DNA of 64,000 bases from JARRQJ01 sp963761035 (GCA_963761035.1 CAVXFH010000002.1:2604001-2668000), one strand, 5' to 3'; counted from the first letter of the stretch, positions 1 through 8,822 are shown. The notes: generated by a model from the sequence alone, not told the origin. Made by a program: numbers and translations.

Positions 1-2
1 AG

Positions 3-416
3 GGGTTGTCTCGATTCCTGTCGCCGGAATTGCATCTCGCCGGAAAGACCGGTACGACCGATGATTTCCGCGACAGTTGGTACGCGGGTTTCAGCGGTGA
101 TCGGCTGGGCGTGGTGTGGGTGGGGCGCGACGACAACCAGGCTGCGGGCTTCACCGGCGCCACCGGTGCCATGCAGGTATGGGGTGAGTTATTCGCGGCG
201 ATAGGCGCGCAGCCCCTGCATATCGATCCGCCCGCCGGGGTCGAATCGGTATGGATCGATCCTGTCAGCGGCTTACGCACCTTGCCCAGTTGTCAGGGTG
301 CGGTGGAAATGCCATTCAGCCGCGGATCGGCGCCGACGGAATCCGCCCCATGTGCACAGGGGCTGGGTGGGGCCGTACGCCGTTCACTCGATTGGTTAAA
401 GGGTATGTCGCCATGA
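3..416 (+). CDS. mrcB: Penicillin-binding protein 1B, C-terminal part (5' truncated by window edge)
   Basis: This is the last 137 codons of a class A penicillin-binding protein, a periplasmic bifunctional transglycosylase/transpeptidase that builds peptidoglycan. The fragment carries the transpeptidase KTGTT box (AGKTGTTDDFRDSWYAGF) followed by the WVGRDDN segment. The order GATGAMQVW, WIDP.SGL and a late Cys-rich tail matches PBP1B rather than PBP1A. The reading frame is open to the left edge, so the start and the transglycosylase domain lie outside the window. Its TGA overlaps the next start codon (ATGA), indicating coupling to the downstream lipoprotein gene. The PBP1B assignment is from family knowledge; the motif is seen directly. 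Confidence 0.9.
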   Translation, partial: GLSRFLSPELHLAGKTGTTDDFRDSWYAGFSGDRLGVVWVGRDDNQAAGFTGATGAMQVWGELFAAIGAQPLHIDPPAGVESVWIDPVSGLRTLPSCQGAVEMPFSRGSAPTESAPCAQGLGGAVRRSLDWLKGMSP

Positions 417-892
417 CCAAACACACGCTTCGCCGACTAGGAATTATCCTGCTCGTGGGCACGAGTCTGGCGGGCTGCGCTGTAGCGCCGCGATCGGGAG
501 AACAAGCTGTAGGCCCGTCTCAAGATACCTCCTCGGGGCGGAAGAATCCCGCACTACCGGCCAATCCCGCCGTTGTCGCCCTGCTTGATAGCGCCGATGC
601 CAAAGAACAGGCAGGAAATCTCGAACAAGCGGGGGTCGCTCTGGAACGGGCCTTGCGTCTTGAGCCCCGCAATGCCATGTTATGGCATCGACTGGCACGG
701 GTGCGCTTGAAACAAGGGCAGTTGCAGGCCGCTGTTGATATGGCCGCCAAGTCCAACTCTTTGGCGGGGGAAAATGCCGACTTGCAGGCGTGGAACTGGG
801 CGGTAATCGCCGAGGCCAAGGAGAAACAGGGGGATAGTAAAGGCGCTGCGGCGGCGCGTGCTCGTGTCAGCGGCGATGATGCATTACCCTAG
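413..892 (+). CDS. TPR-repeat lipoprotein
   Basis: A 159-residue protein with an N-terminal lipoprotein signal: basic start, hydrophobic core and lipobox LAGC around residues 19-22. After a Pro/Ala-rich linker comes a helical part (about residues 60-150) with tetratricopeptide character (GNLEQAGVALERALRLEPRN, then LWHRLARVRLKQGQ). It is probably anchored in the outer or inner membrane facing the periplasm. The start chosen is the ATG overlapping the mrcB stop by four bases; a longer upstream reading would lie inside mrcB and lose the signal peptide. TPR lipoproteins next to PBP1B genes are plausible partners of cell-wall synthesis, but no specific role can be read from the sequence. Confidence 0.8.
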   Translation: MTKHTLRRLGIILLVGTSLAGCAVAPRSGEQAVGPSQDTSSGRKNPALPANPAVVALLDSADAKEQAGNLEQAGVALERALRLEPRNAMLWHRLARVRLKQGQLQAAVDMAAKSNSLAGENADLQAWNWAVIAEAKEKQGDSKGAAAARARVSGDDALP

Positions 893-901
893 ATAGTCGG
901 T

Positions 902-1459
902 ATGAGTAGGGCAAATAACATTGACGCCGCATTGCTGCGGAGGGGAAGCCCGGTGGGTTTGTATCAAGTCGATAAATTAATGAGTGAGGCACGCCGTCTG
1001 GCGCGCGAATACCGCCAGGCCATGGGCAAACCCTTGGCGGGGATCAGCGCTGAGCTTGCGGTGCATGACGCGATACGTTTGATGGGGCTTGACGCGGTGC
1101 CGGTGGGAACGGCGGGTTATGACGCCGTGGGGCGCGGCCAGCGTGAAGGTCAACGCATTCAAATCAAAGGCCGCACCATTTTCGATGAATCCAAGGGCGG
1201 TCAGCGCATAGGCCAACTCAAGGCAGACCAGCCGTGGGACAGCGTAATGTTGGTATTGATGGATCGGAATTATGATGCTGTCGAGATCTACGAGGCCCGG
1301 CGCGACGAAGTGCTGGAGGCCATGGACAAGGCCAGCAGCAACCGCGGTAAACGCGGGGCGGTGTCGGTGGCAAAGTTCAAGATCATCGGTCGTCGAGCGT
1401 GGACGCGCGGGGAAGGTGCTGAGAAGGATGAAGTTTGGGATAATCAGGCGGGTCGGTGA
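902..1459 (+). CDS. Conserved hypothetical protein with nuclease-like QIKGR motif
   Basis: A 185-residue soluble protein with no signal peptide. The central part reads GYDAVGRGQREGQRIQIKGR, followed by a hydrophobic strand (VMLVLMDRNYDAVEIY) and a C-terminal RGKRGAVSVAKFKIIGRRAW. An acidic residue before a beta-strand ending in Q-x-K resembles the core of PD-(D/E)XK nuclease-like folds (inference only). Related proteins of similar length are, from memory, found as single genes in proteobacteria and annotated hypothetical. It lies ten bases after the lipoprotein gene and before yoaA on the same strand, so co-transcription is likely. Function unknown. Confidence 0.65.
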   Translation: MSRANNIDAALLRRGSPVGLYQVDKLMSEARRLAREYRQAMGKPLAGISAELAVHDAIRLMGLDAVPVGTAGYDAVGRGQREGQRIQIKGRTIFDESKGGQRIGQLKADQPWDSVMLVLMDRNYDAVEIYEARRDEVLEAMDKASSNRGKRGAVSVAKFKIIGRRAWTRGEGAEKDEVWDNQAGR

Positions 1460-1511
1460 GTGCCGTTGTCGTGATTAATTCGCGGTGGACCGCTCGTAGC
1501 GGTCAGCATCT

Positions 1512-3479
1512 ATGTTGAATCCTATAGAGTTGCTCGGTCCCGGCGGAGCCTTGTCGCGCCATGTGGCGGGATTCGCGCCGCGCGCCGCGCAGCAGGCCAT
1601 GGCCGGGGCGGTGGCTACCGCTTTGTCGGAGCGCGCCACATTAATCTGCGAGGCGGGGACCGGCACCGGTAAGACCTTCGCCTACCTGGTGCCGGCCTTG
1701 TTGAGCGGCAAAAAAGTTATTATCTCCACCGGCACTAAAAATCTGCAAGATCAATTATTCCATCGCGATCTGCCGGTGGTACGCAAGGCGCTGAACGTAG
1801 CGGTAACCGTCGCCTTGCTCAAGGGCCGCGCCAATTATCTCTGTTTGCATCGCATGAGTTTAACGGAGCAGGAAGGACGCTTGGCGTCCCGCGCCGAGGC
1901 GAGCGACCTGCGGCGCATTCTCAGTTGGGCGCGTCGTACTCGCAATGGCGATATCGCCGAGGTGGATGACGTGGCGGAAGATGCCGCGCTGTGGCCTTTG
2001 GTAACCTCCACCCCGGACAATTGCTTGGGGCAGGAGTGTGGAAGCTTCAATGACTGTTTCGTCTTGAAAGCGCGCCGTGCCGCCCAGGAAGCGGATGTTG
2101 TCGTGGTCAATCACCACCTGTTGCTGGCGGACATGGCCCTCAAGGGTGAGGGCTTCGGCGAGTTATTGCCCAGCGCCGACGCCTTTATCATCGACGAGGC
2201 CCATCAATTGTCGGAAACGGCCTCGCAATATTTTAGCGTCAGCGTCGGTAGCCGCCAATTGCTGGAATTGGCCCGCGATGCCGTGGCGGAACAGCACCGC
2301 GAAGCGGGTGACATGGACGACCTTACCGCGCTTGCGCAGGCATTTGAGAAGACGGTGATCGACGCGCGCTTAGGCATGGGGGCAGCGGGACGGCGCGGCG
2401 CCTGGCGGGAGTTCGCCGCGGACCTCGCAGTCAGCGCGGAGTTGGAACGGATGCAAACCTCGCTGCTCGAATTGCACAATGCCTTGGAACTTGCCGCGGA
2501 ACGCGGCAAGGGTTTGCAACAGTGCTGGCAACGCAGCCAACTGCTTGCCGAGCGTCTGGCGCTGTTTCAGCAGGCCCCCGCGGAGGAATGGGTGCAATGG
2601 TTTGAGACCTATGCCCGCAGTTTCGCACTGCACCTGACCCCGCTGCAGATAGGCGAGGTTTTTCAACATCATCTGCGAGGGTTTCGGGCGGCTTGGGTAT
2701 TTACCTCCGCCACCTTGGCGGTAGGGAAGGATTTCAGTCATTTCACCTCCAGCCTCGGGGTAGCGGATGCCGTGACCGAAAGATGGGAAAGTCCTTTTGA
2801 TTTCAAGCGTAATGCTTTGTTGTATATTCCGGAAGGTCTGCCCCTTCCGGCGGCGGCTCACTACACGGCGGCGGTAGTAAAGGCGGCACTGCCGGTGCTC
2901 AAGGCCAGCGGCGGCCGTGCTTTTATATTGTTCACCAGCCATCGCGCCTTGCAGGAGGCGGGGGCATTACTGCAAGACCAGCTTCCCTTTCCGCTGCTGA
3001 TTCAGGGCAGCGCGCCGCGCCGCGAACTTCTGCATCGCTTCAGTTCACTGGGTAACGCGGTGTTGTTGGGAACCAGCAGTTTCTGGGAAGGCGTGGATGT
3101 GCGCGGCCCCGCGTTGTCCCTGGTGATCATCGATAAGCTACCCTTTGCCTCGCCGGGAGACCCGGTGTTGCAGGCCCGTTTGGAATCCCTGCGCCGCCGC
3201 GGCGCCGAACCGTTTCGGGATTATCAATTGCCTCAGGCGGCAATCACCCTCAAGCAAGGCATCGGCCGTTTGATCCGCGACAGCACCGATCGCGGGGTAT
3301 TGATGTTGTGCGATCCGCGCCTGTTGAGCAAACCCTATGGCAAAGTGTTTCTTACAAGCCTGCCGGCCATGACCCGCACGCGCGACCTGGCCGATATCCA
3401 ACGGTTTTTTTCCGAGGAGACAACGGTGAGTTGTGCGGCGGCGGACCCGGAGAACTCAATAGAGATTTCATTGCCATGA
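1512..3479 (+). CDS. yoaA: DinG/YoaA-family ATP-dependent DNA helicase
   Basis: A 655-residue XPD-like superfamily 2 helicase. Walker A is EAGTGTGKT at residues 47-55 and the DEAH box is at 228-231 (IIDEAHQL). Four cysteines at 111, 171, 176 and 182 between them fit the [4Fe-4S] cluster ligands of the XPD/DinG/YoaA group. The C-terminal helicase motifs are SSFWEGVDVRG and QGIGRLIRD. Length and the closing RPYG/SKPYG-like and TRTRD segments resemble E. coli YoaA (about 636 aa) more than DinG (about 716 aa). YoaA acts with the polymerase III chi subunit in repair of stalled replication. The stop codon overlaps the tsaB start (ATGA), as in many gammaproteobacteria. Confidence 0.9.
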   Translation: MLNPIELLGPGGALSRHVAGFAPRAAQQAMAGAVATALSERATLICEAGTGTGKTFAYLVPALLSGKKVIISTGTKNLQDQLFHRDLPVVRKALNVAVTVALLKGRANYLCLHRMSLTEQEGRLASRAEASDLRRILSWARRTRNGDIAEVDDVAEDAALWPLVTSTPDNCLGQECGSFNDCFVLKARRAAQEADVVVVNHHLLLADMALKGEGFGELLPSADAFIIDEAHQLSETASQYFSVSVGSRQLLELARDAVAEQHREAGDMDDLTALAQAFEKTVIDARLGMGAAGRRGAWREFAADLAVSAELERMQTSLLELHNALELAAERGKGLQQCWQRSQLLAERLALFQQAPAEEWVQWFETYARSFALHLTPLQIGEVFQHHLRGFRAAWVFTSATLAVGKDFSHFTSSLGVADAVTERWESPFDFKRNALLYIPEGLPLPAAAHYTAAVVKAALPVLKASGGRAFILFTSHRALQEAGALLQDQLPFPLLIQGSAPRRELLHRFSSLGNAVLLGTSSFWEGVDVRGPALSLVIIDKLPFASPGDPVLQARLESLRRRGAEPFRDYQLPQAAITLKQGIGRLIRDSTDRGVLMLCDPRLLSKPYGKVFLTSLPAMTRTRDLADIQRFFSEETTVSCAAADPENSIEISLP

Positions 3480-4156
3480 AACTTTTGGCCATCGATACCT
3501 CTACGGAGGCCTGCTCCGCCGCCTTGTTGATCGCGGATGAGATCAGTGAACGGTACCGCCTGGCGCCGCGGGAACACACGCAATTTATCCTGCCCATGAT
3601 CGATGAATTAATGAGCGAGGCGGGGTTGACGCCCGGCGATTTGAATGTCGTAGCCTTTGGCCGTGGTCCCGGCGCCTTTACCGGCTTGCGCATCGCCGCC
3701 AGCGTGGCGCAAGGCATTGCCTTCGCGGCGGATCTGCCGGTGGTGCCGGTGTCGTCGCTCGCCGCCTTGGCGCAAGGCGTATGCAGGGAAATGGGATATG
3801 CCCGCGTCCTGGCCGCCATCGATGCCCGCATTCAAGAGGTATATTGGGGAGCATATCAGCGCGATGAGCACGGGCTGGTGCGCTTATGCGGGAAGGAATT
3901 GGTTTGTTCTCCTCTGCAGGTGCCGCTTCCCTCCGAGGATGACTGGTTCGGCGCCGGCTCCGGATGGGGGGCGTATCTTGCGCCATTGCGTCAGCGGCTG
4001 GGAGTGGCGCTGAGCGCCTGGGAAGGGCAACGCTATCCGGCAGCGCGCGACGTCGCGGTTTTGGCGGCCGCGGGCTATCGTCGAGGTGTAGCGGTCGACG
4101 CCGAGCAGGCATTGCCTGTCTACTTGCGCGATGAGGTAGCGTTTAAACCAACTTAA
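3476..4156 (+). CDS. tsaB: tRNA threonylcarbamoyladenosine biosynthesis protein TsaB
   Basis: A 226-residue member of the ASKHA fold. It is the scaffold partner of TsaD (with TsaE and TsaC) in making t6A at position 37 of ANN-decoding tRNAs in the cytoplasm. The N-terminus MKLLAIDTSTEACSAAL and the GRGPGAFTGLRIA loop are the family signatures. The ATG used overlaps the yoaA stop by four bases; a longer upstream frame exists but lies within yoaA. Length is normal (E. coli 231 aa). The usual neighbour rimI is absent here; a DUF3617 gene follows instead. Confidence 0.93.
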   Translation: MKLLAIDTSTEACSAALLIADEISERYRLAPREHTQFILPMIDELMSEAGLTPGDLNVVAFGRGPGAFTGLRIAASVAQGIAFAADLPVVPVSSLAALAQGVCREMGYARVLAAIDARIQEVYWGAYQRDEHGLVRLCGKELVCSPLQVPLPSEDDWFGAGSGWGAYLAPLRQRLGVALSAWEGQRYPAARDVAVLAAAGYRRGVAVDAEQALPVYLRDEVAFKPT

Positions 4157-4223
4157 AGGTGATTGCCATTGAGTTTTTGTGCTGCGCTAGCGGCCTTGTC
4201 CCGGTCGAAATTGAGGATGTGCT

Positions 4224-4682
4224 GTGAGTAAAATTAGAAGTATTAAAATTAGCTGGTCGTTATTGGCGATTGCCTTGTATCCAGGCCAGATACCTGCCGC
4301 GGATGGGATTAATTTGGTGGAGGGTTATTGGGATACCTACGTCACCATCCGCGTTCCGGGCGGCGTTTTGCCGTTACCTGCCATCAAATCCAGTAAATGC
4401 ATTACCATGCAGGATCCCCTGCCCAATTCGTCCAATAAGGCGGGGATGAGCTGCCGGGTTTTCGATAAGATTATCGCGGGAAATGACGTTTCGTGGCGTC
4501 TCGAATGCGCCGATGCTAAAGGCAGGATGGAAGGCCAGGGCAAGATCACCTATGCCGGCCGGACGTTCGACGGGGGAATGGACATAGCGGTGCAGGAAAT
4601 AGGCGGCGACCGACATTTGAAAATGCGGTATGTCATGCGCGGCGAGCGCGTACGCGCCTGCGATGCGGCGCCGCAACCTTGA
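4224..4682 (+). CDS. DUF3617-family periplasmic protein
   Basis: A 152-residue protein with a signal peptide ending near IPAADG. The mature part follows the DUF3617 pattern: G.W.....I.VPGG at the front, a cysteine in the KCITMQ segment, a central C.VFDK, the W.LEC.......G.G.I.Y strand pair and a C-terminal R.G.C. The start codon is GTG at 4224, preceded by TTGAGGATGT with a GAGG core. Function of the family is not established; members are periplasmic and often linked to stress. A second, divergent DUF3617 protein is encoded at 21091-21642. Convergent with mipA downstream. Confidence 0.75.
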   Translation: MSKIRSIKISWSLLAIALYPGQIPAADGINLVEGYWDTYVTIRVPGGVLPLPAIKSSKCITMQDPLPNSSNKAGMSCRVFDKIIAGNDVSWRLECADAKGRMEGQGKITYAGRTFDGGMDIAVQEIGGDRHLKMRYVMRGERVRACDAAPQP

Positions 4683-4777
4683 GGTATTCTTTAAAATAGT
4701 AAAGATACAAAGAGAAGCTTAGGAATCCTGATCGGAGAAAGTGCTTTTTCCCTATTGCGGCGAAATGCGCTACGGGG

Positions 4778-5635
4778 TCACGGATTTTTCTCAGGCTTCT
4801 GCGAGATCGCCAGCAACTTGATGATTGCCGCGCCCAGCGCAAAATAGTGCCGCTGTTCCACCAGCGGGCTGTCGCTGAAGGCCGCGCCTTGCAGGGTGTC
4901 GTACCGGGCGAAGGCGCCCAGCCAATAGCTTCCCCAGCGCTTTTGCAAACTTAGGGTCAGGCGGCAGCCCGAATAACCCGCGTCGGGATGATATTCGGGA
5001 CGGGTCGGAGTGGCATAAGGTGATGCGACCTCATAAAAATAATCGTGATAGGCGCGATCGGCGAATTGCGGACCGACGGAGATATTGATCACCCACGGTT
5101 GAGCGGGATCGCCTTGGCGCATCCCATACTCAATATAGGGCGCTAGCACCCAGCCTTGCTGTTCGATATTTCCCCAGCCAACCGACACGGCGGTACGCAA
5201 CGGCATTTTCAACCAAAGGGAGCGTTTATCCACGACGGAATTCCACAACAAAATTTCCAATGACGGTCCGATCTCCACGGTGGGTTCGAGGCGGGGCATA
5301 TTGTGGCGGGCGCTGTTGCCGTCGCTGGGCACCGGTACGCCAGCCGCCAGACTGAAGTTCAATTTGACGCGGTCACTGTGGAACAGATAATTGCGAATAC
5401 CCTCTTCATCCACCCGCAGGCGGTCGCCGCGGTACTGCAAATAGGGTATTGGGGTGAAGTAGCTACGGTCGCCGGCGGCGCCGCGGTAATAGGGCAGTGA
5501 CAGCACACCCAAACCGATGCCGATTTCCCATCGCGGTAATGATTGAGCAAATGCGGTGCCATTCCAGAGGCTGGACACCATTACCATCGAACTGATCGCC
5601 AGGTGTCCAAGACGCGCGAATTTGGGAAACAGCAT
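4778..5635 (-). CDS. MipA/OmpV-family outer-membrane protein
   Basis: A 285-residue protein with an N-terminal signal peptide cleaved after TAFAQ, then a beta-barrel-like alternation of aromatic and glycine residues. The early segment W.IGIGLGVLSLPYYRG is characteristic of the MipA/OmpV family, and the C-terminus carries an outer-membrane-type strand (HYFALGAAIIKLLA). In E. coli MipA scaffolds MltA and PBP1B; other members are porin-like or resistance-associated. The gene is monocistronic, convergent with the DUF3617 gene, and about 4.4 kb from mrcB, so a link to PBP1B is only speculation. Confidence 0.85.
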   Translation of the reverse strand: MLFPKFARLGHLAISSMVMVSSLWNGTAFAQSLPRWEIGIGLGVLSLPYYRGAAGDRSYFTPIPYLQYRGDRLRVDEEGIRNYLFHSDRVKLNFSLAAGVPVPSDGNSARHNMPRLEPTVEIGPSLEILLWNSVVDKRSLWLKMPLRTAVSVGWGNIEQQGWVLAPYIEYGMRQGDPAQPWVINISVGPQFADRAYHDYFYEVASPYATPTRPEYHPDAGYSGCRLTLSLQKRWGSYWLGAFARYDTLQGAAFSDSPLVEQRHYFALGAAIIKLLAISQKPEKNP

Positions 5636-6054
5636 TGGCGCGCCCTATAACCTTTGTCTCAATAGCATATGCTGTTCCCCGTCAGCGAGGGCGATAGGAT
5701 TGGTCGTCATGCTGTTACCGCGGCAATTGCGGCGATCTTGGAAAAATCTTTTTTTCACGCCGTAGCCTCGCAATCTCGGTAAAATGAAGACCACAATATG
5801 TTCCTGTTGACAAGATATTTCACTAAGATGATGTGCATAGGCACGCCTTTTTGATATTGCAGGACTGCTCTTAGATTGGCGCTACCCGGTTGTATCCCGG
5901 TCTCATGGCGCTTATATTCTTATGTGGAGACAGCTATTGCAACTCAGTCCGAGAATTGGTTTCTCTTGATGATCTTCGAAGAGGCAGCGTAGCGTAATCC
6001 TTGCGTTAACATGACGGCGGGAAGGACTCGTTACTCAACATGGGGGAGAACAAA
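5636..6054. other. Intergenic region between mipA and hinT
   Basis: About 420 bases between divergently transcribed mipA and the HIT gene. It must hold the promoters of both. It is AT-richer than the flanks. A TTGACA hexamer sits near 5808, but I see no matching -10 at the right spacing. A loose inverted repeat (GGCGC...GCGCT) lies around 5879-5912. No ORF with coding character is evident. Confidence 0.5.
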
Positions 6055-6399
6055 ATGGCGGAGTGCCTATTTTGCAAAATGATCAACGGCGGTATCGAGT
6101 CTGACGTCGTCTACGAAAACGAGGCGGTGTTGGCATTCAACGACATCAAACCCCAGGCGCCGGTGCACGTCCTGGTGGTGCCTAAGAAACATATCGCTAC
6201 ATTAAATGACCTGGAGCCCGGGCACGACGTGCTGGTAGGTGAAATGTATCTGACCGCCAAGAAGGTAGCGGAGAAAACGGGGATCGCCGCGGCCGGCTAT
6301 CGCACGGTAATGAATTGTAACGAGGACGCGGGGCAAACCGTCTTTCACCTCCATCTCCATGTGCTCGGCGGGCGGCGGATGGGTTGGCCGCCGGGGTAA
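6055..6399 (+). CDS. hinT: HIT-family purine nucleoside phosphoramidase
   Basis: A 114-residue histidine-triad hydrolase. The catalytic HLHLHVLGG motif is near the C-terminus and the N-terminal CLFCKMINGGI is typical of HinT. HinT hydrolyses adenosine 5'-phosphoramidates in the cytoplasm. I chose the ATG at 6055 because a strong GGGGGAG ribosome-binding site lies eight bases upstream; an in-frame ATG at 6040 would include that site in the coding part. Full family length, single gene. Confidence 0.93.
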   Translation: MAECLFCKMINGGIESDVVYENEAVLAFNDIKPQAPVHVLVVPKKHIATLNDLEPGHDVLVGEMYLTAKKVAEKTGIAAAGYRTVMNCNEDAGQTVFHLHLHVLGGRRMGWPPG

Positions 6400-6596
6400 T
6401 TCAGGGCCCGGCCAGCAAGGATACGCCCCGCGCTGAGCCCGGAGACTTATTACGTTCGTTGCGATTTATTTTGATGACTTAAGCCGCCGGCGAAACCAAG
6501 ACGGCCAGCGCAGTTTCGCCCGCCGCAACCGTTGCCTGCCGACAATTCCTATAATCCCGCGGCTAAATGAAGCGCGGGTGATTAGGATGCTGGAAC

Positions 6597-6905
6597 TGCG
6601 AAAGTTCCAGGATCGCCGTCGCCGATGCCCTTATAATGGCGCGCCCCGAGTGCAATTATTACATCGCTCCGACGCTCAAGAATGTGCGGGATTGGGCCCG
6701 CGTGAACTGGAAAACAAGGCCCTCCACGGCAAATCCGTCGCCCAATATCATTTGCCGGGTCTGTGTCTTTGTCAATCTGCATCCCTTGAACAAGCCCGAG
6801 GCGCGCGCCCATGCCAACAGCGACAGTTTCGACGGAGACGGGAATCTGGTGGACGACAAGATCCGGCAGTTGGCCTCCGATCAGATGCGGGCGCTTGTGG
6901 ATTGA
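6597..6905 (+). pseudogene. Decayed NADPH-dependent FMN reductase (ChrR/YieF-like)
   Basis: Three adjoining pieces in two reading frames rebuild the C-terminal two thirds of an NADPH-dependent FMN reductase. In frame one, IAVADALI then PECNYYIAPTLKNVRDWA parallels the family's PEYNYSIPGVLKNAIDWA. From about 6704 a second frame continues ELENKALHGKSVAQYHL. From about 6756 the first frame resumes with RVCVFVNLHPLNKPE and FDGDGNLVDDKIRQL up to the TGA. Between GKSVA and QYHL the usual MGASPG..GT segment (about a dozen residues) is missing, so there are at least two frameshifts and one deletion. No N-terminal flavodoxin part is recognisable upstream. Functional family members reduce FMN, quinones or chromate in the cytoplasm. 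Confidence 0.75.
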
Positions 6906-7281
6906 ACGCGAGTACTTCGGGCATAGAACCCAAAAGGTCTTCCAAAAGGTCTATCGGGATTCTCGCAGGTAGGCCGATGGTGACCCGCACCGAAAGCAGG
7001 TAGCCGAATAGCACCCGCATACCCTTAACGGACTGGGTGAATCCGTTGTTATCGTTTATCTCATTGCGGTGAATCAGCATTTCACGTGATCCATCCGCCG
7101 ACGCGGACCACGCCGTCTAATCAGGAAAGCTAATCCCCCCGCATCCATGCAACCGTCAATAACGACGGTCCGTCTCATTAAAGCAAAGGTAAAGAATCTG
7201 AATAAGCCCGCCGATACAGATTCCGAGAATTCGACGGAATAATCAGTGTAAAGCCGCTGCTTGATTGAGGAGGACAAGAAC
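6906..7281. other. Low-information intergenic stretch
   Basis: About 375 bases between the FMN-reductase remnant and a small ORF. Short overlapping frames on both strands have no signal peptide, no motif and no convincing ribosome-binding site. I see nothing that can be assigned; it may be further decayed coding sequence. Confidence 0.4.
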
Positions 7282-7485
7282 ATGGGCAAAGCCGAACTGG
7301 ATATAGTTTGGGACGATCTGCGGTCGGAGCTGCTTTATACCGGCGATCCGCGCAAAAAACTCCTAGTGGATGTGGTTGATGGTGTCATGGAGCTGTATAG
7401 AGCCAGGCTATCGATAACCAACGGACACGGCCCCAAAGATAATGACATCGACATTTGTGACGACTGCAGCGCCAACGCGATCTAG
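7282..7485 (+). CDS. Small hypothetical protein (67 aa)
   Basis: A 67-codon ORF starting MGKAELDIVWDDLRSELL and ending with an acidic tail that has two cysteines (DIDICDDCSANAI). A strong GAGGAGG ribosome-binding site lies just upstream of the ATG at 7282, which argues that it is translated. The composition is acidic and amphipathic without a membrane segment. The C-x2-C close to the end could bind metal. I do not recognise a family. It is isolated between a pseudogene and the ssrA terminator. Confidence 0.5.
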   Translation: MGKAELDIVWDDLRSELLYTGDPRKKLLVDVVDGVMELYRARLSITNGHGPKDNDIDICDDCSANAI

Positions 7486-7720
7486 CCGCTTGATGGAGTG
7501 ATTGGATTGGCAGCCGCTAATCTAGGTTGGTCACCCCTCGAGCAATATGCAATATGTTGAGACCCCGCGTCGCATCCATCCCGATCTCGCATGCTTTGAT
7601 GCATTGAGGATAGCGATGCGAATCGGACCGCCCGAAAAGACTCGCCTATCCGCGTTATTAATCACATTTTTCTTCGGATGTTCAGGACAATGCTTTCCAC
7701 GAATGGAAAACAAAATTAAT

Positions 7721-7741
7721 AAAAACCCGCTATCAGGCGGG
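7721..7741 (-). terminator. Rho-independent terminator of ssrA
   Basis: Read on the minus strand, a GC stem CCCGC/GCGGG with a six-base loop (7726-7741) is followed by a run of five T residues at 7725-7721. It lies 37 bases beyond the 3' CCA of tmRNA, the expected place for the ssrA terminator. Confidence 0.8.
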
Positions 7742-7777
7742 TAAGTAGGAAGTTGTTGAATGTCGCTAAAGAAAAAA

Positions 7778-8155
7778 TGGTGGAGGCGGCGGGAATCGAA
7801 CCCGCGTCCGCAAGTCCTCCGCCCTTGGCTCTACATGCTTATCCGCATCTATTAATTTAACCGCTTGCTACCCGATGGGCAGGGAAGACACTCGGCGATT
7901 CCGTTTGGCTTTAGCGGTTCGGCCCCGGACGTGCGTCCCCGCGATCTTGTGAGCAATGACCCCTGAATGTCCACCGAAATGAACTCCGAGCGCACAAGCA
8001 CGGCCTCGGTCAGAGGGCACCCTACTGGGTTTTAAGCAGCGAGTGCGTAGTTGTCGTCGTTGGCAACTATAAGTTTGCAGCTGGATTTACGAGGTCATCT
8101 GCCCCTCGGCATGCACCTCAGGTTTTGCAACCCACGTCGAAGCCAGGTCGCCCCC
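7778..8155 (-). ncRNA. ssrA: Transfer-messenger RNA (tmRNA)
   Basis: A 378-nt one-piece tmRNA. On the minus strand it begins GGGGGCGACCTGGCTTCGAC and ends in a T-arm GGTTCGATTCCCGCC and acceptor closing with an encoded CCA. The tag reading frame lies at 8064-8032 and encodes ANDDNYALAA followed by TAA, close to the usual gammaproteobacterial ANDENYALAA. The RNA enters stalled ribosomes with SmpB, is charged with alanine, and marks the nascent chain for proteolysis. The SmpB gene is directly upstream on the same strand, and FtsH, one protease of tagged proteins, is encoded at 33.5 kb. Confidence 0.97.
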
Positions 8156-8225
8156 ATTGGTCTGTAACTAGGACAGTATACGGGGGGGCAAGGTTCAATG
8201 CCAGCCGGGAGGTGCAGGGCGGATT

Positions 8226-8699
8226 TTAACGGTGTTTCATCAGGCGTTCTTTTTCCCTCAGCCAATCACGATCTTTTTCCGTGGCGCGTTTGTCGTGTGA
8301 TTTTTTGCCTTTGGCCAGTCCGATGTCGAGCTTGGCGCGGCCGCGTTTCCAATGGAGGTTGAGGGGTACCAGGGTATACCCTTTGCGTTCCACGGCCCCG
8401 ATCAGCTTGTTGAGTTCGGCGCGATTGAGCAGCAGCTTGCGAGTGCGGGTGGCGTCGGGATGGACATGCGTGGAAGCGGTGGGCAATGCCGAGATATGGG
8501 TACCGAACAGCCAGGCCTCGCCGTTCTTGATGAGCACATAACCCTCGGCAAGTTGCACATGTCCCGCGCGCAGACTTTTTACCTCCCAACCCTCCAGTAC
8601 CAGCCCGGCCTCGAACTGATCCTCGATGGTGTAGTCGTGGCGGGCGCGTTTGTTGAGGGCAATCGAGTTAGAGGTGTCACTCTTTTTCTTAGTAGTCAT
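8226..8699 (-). CDS. smpB: SsrA-binding protein SmpB
   Basis: A 157-residue cytoplasmic RNA-binding protein, full length (E. coli 160 aa). It contains NKRARHDYTIEDQFEAGL, GWEVKSLRAG and the C-terminal basic tail KGKKSHDKRATEKDRDWLRE that mimics the tmRNA anticodon arm in the decoding centre. It delivers alanyl-tmRNA to stalled ribosomes. It lies 70 bases upstream of ssrA on the same strand, so both halves of the trans-translation system are together. It is divergent from the permease gene. Confidence 0.97.
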   Translation of the reverse strand: MTTKKKSDTSNSIALNKRARHDYTIEDQFEAGLVLEGWEVKSLRAGHVQLAEGYVLIKNGEAWLFGTHISALPTASTHVHPDATRTRKLLLNRAELNKLIGAVERKGYTLVPLNLHWKRGRAKLDIGLAKGKKSHDKRATEKDRDWLREKERLMKHR

Positions 8700-8822
8700 G
8701 GCGGCATTTTATTGCAAAGGTTGTCACAAGGCATCTAGATAATGACAGATATCCGCAGGGATGCCAGGATAGGCGTGTTAATATACCGCCGGCCATGCGT
8801 ACTGTAAGCGAAGGAAGAGATT

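Noticed and set aside
7778..7850. A separate alanine tRNA at the ssrA 3' end
   Set aside because: The T-arm and CCA belong to the tRNA-like domain of tmRNA; there is no anticodon arm.
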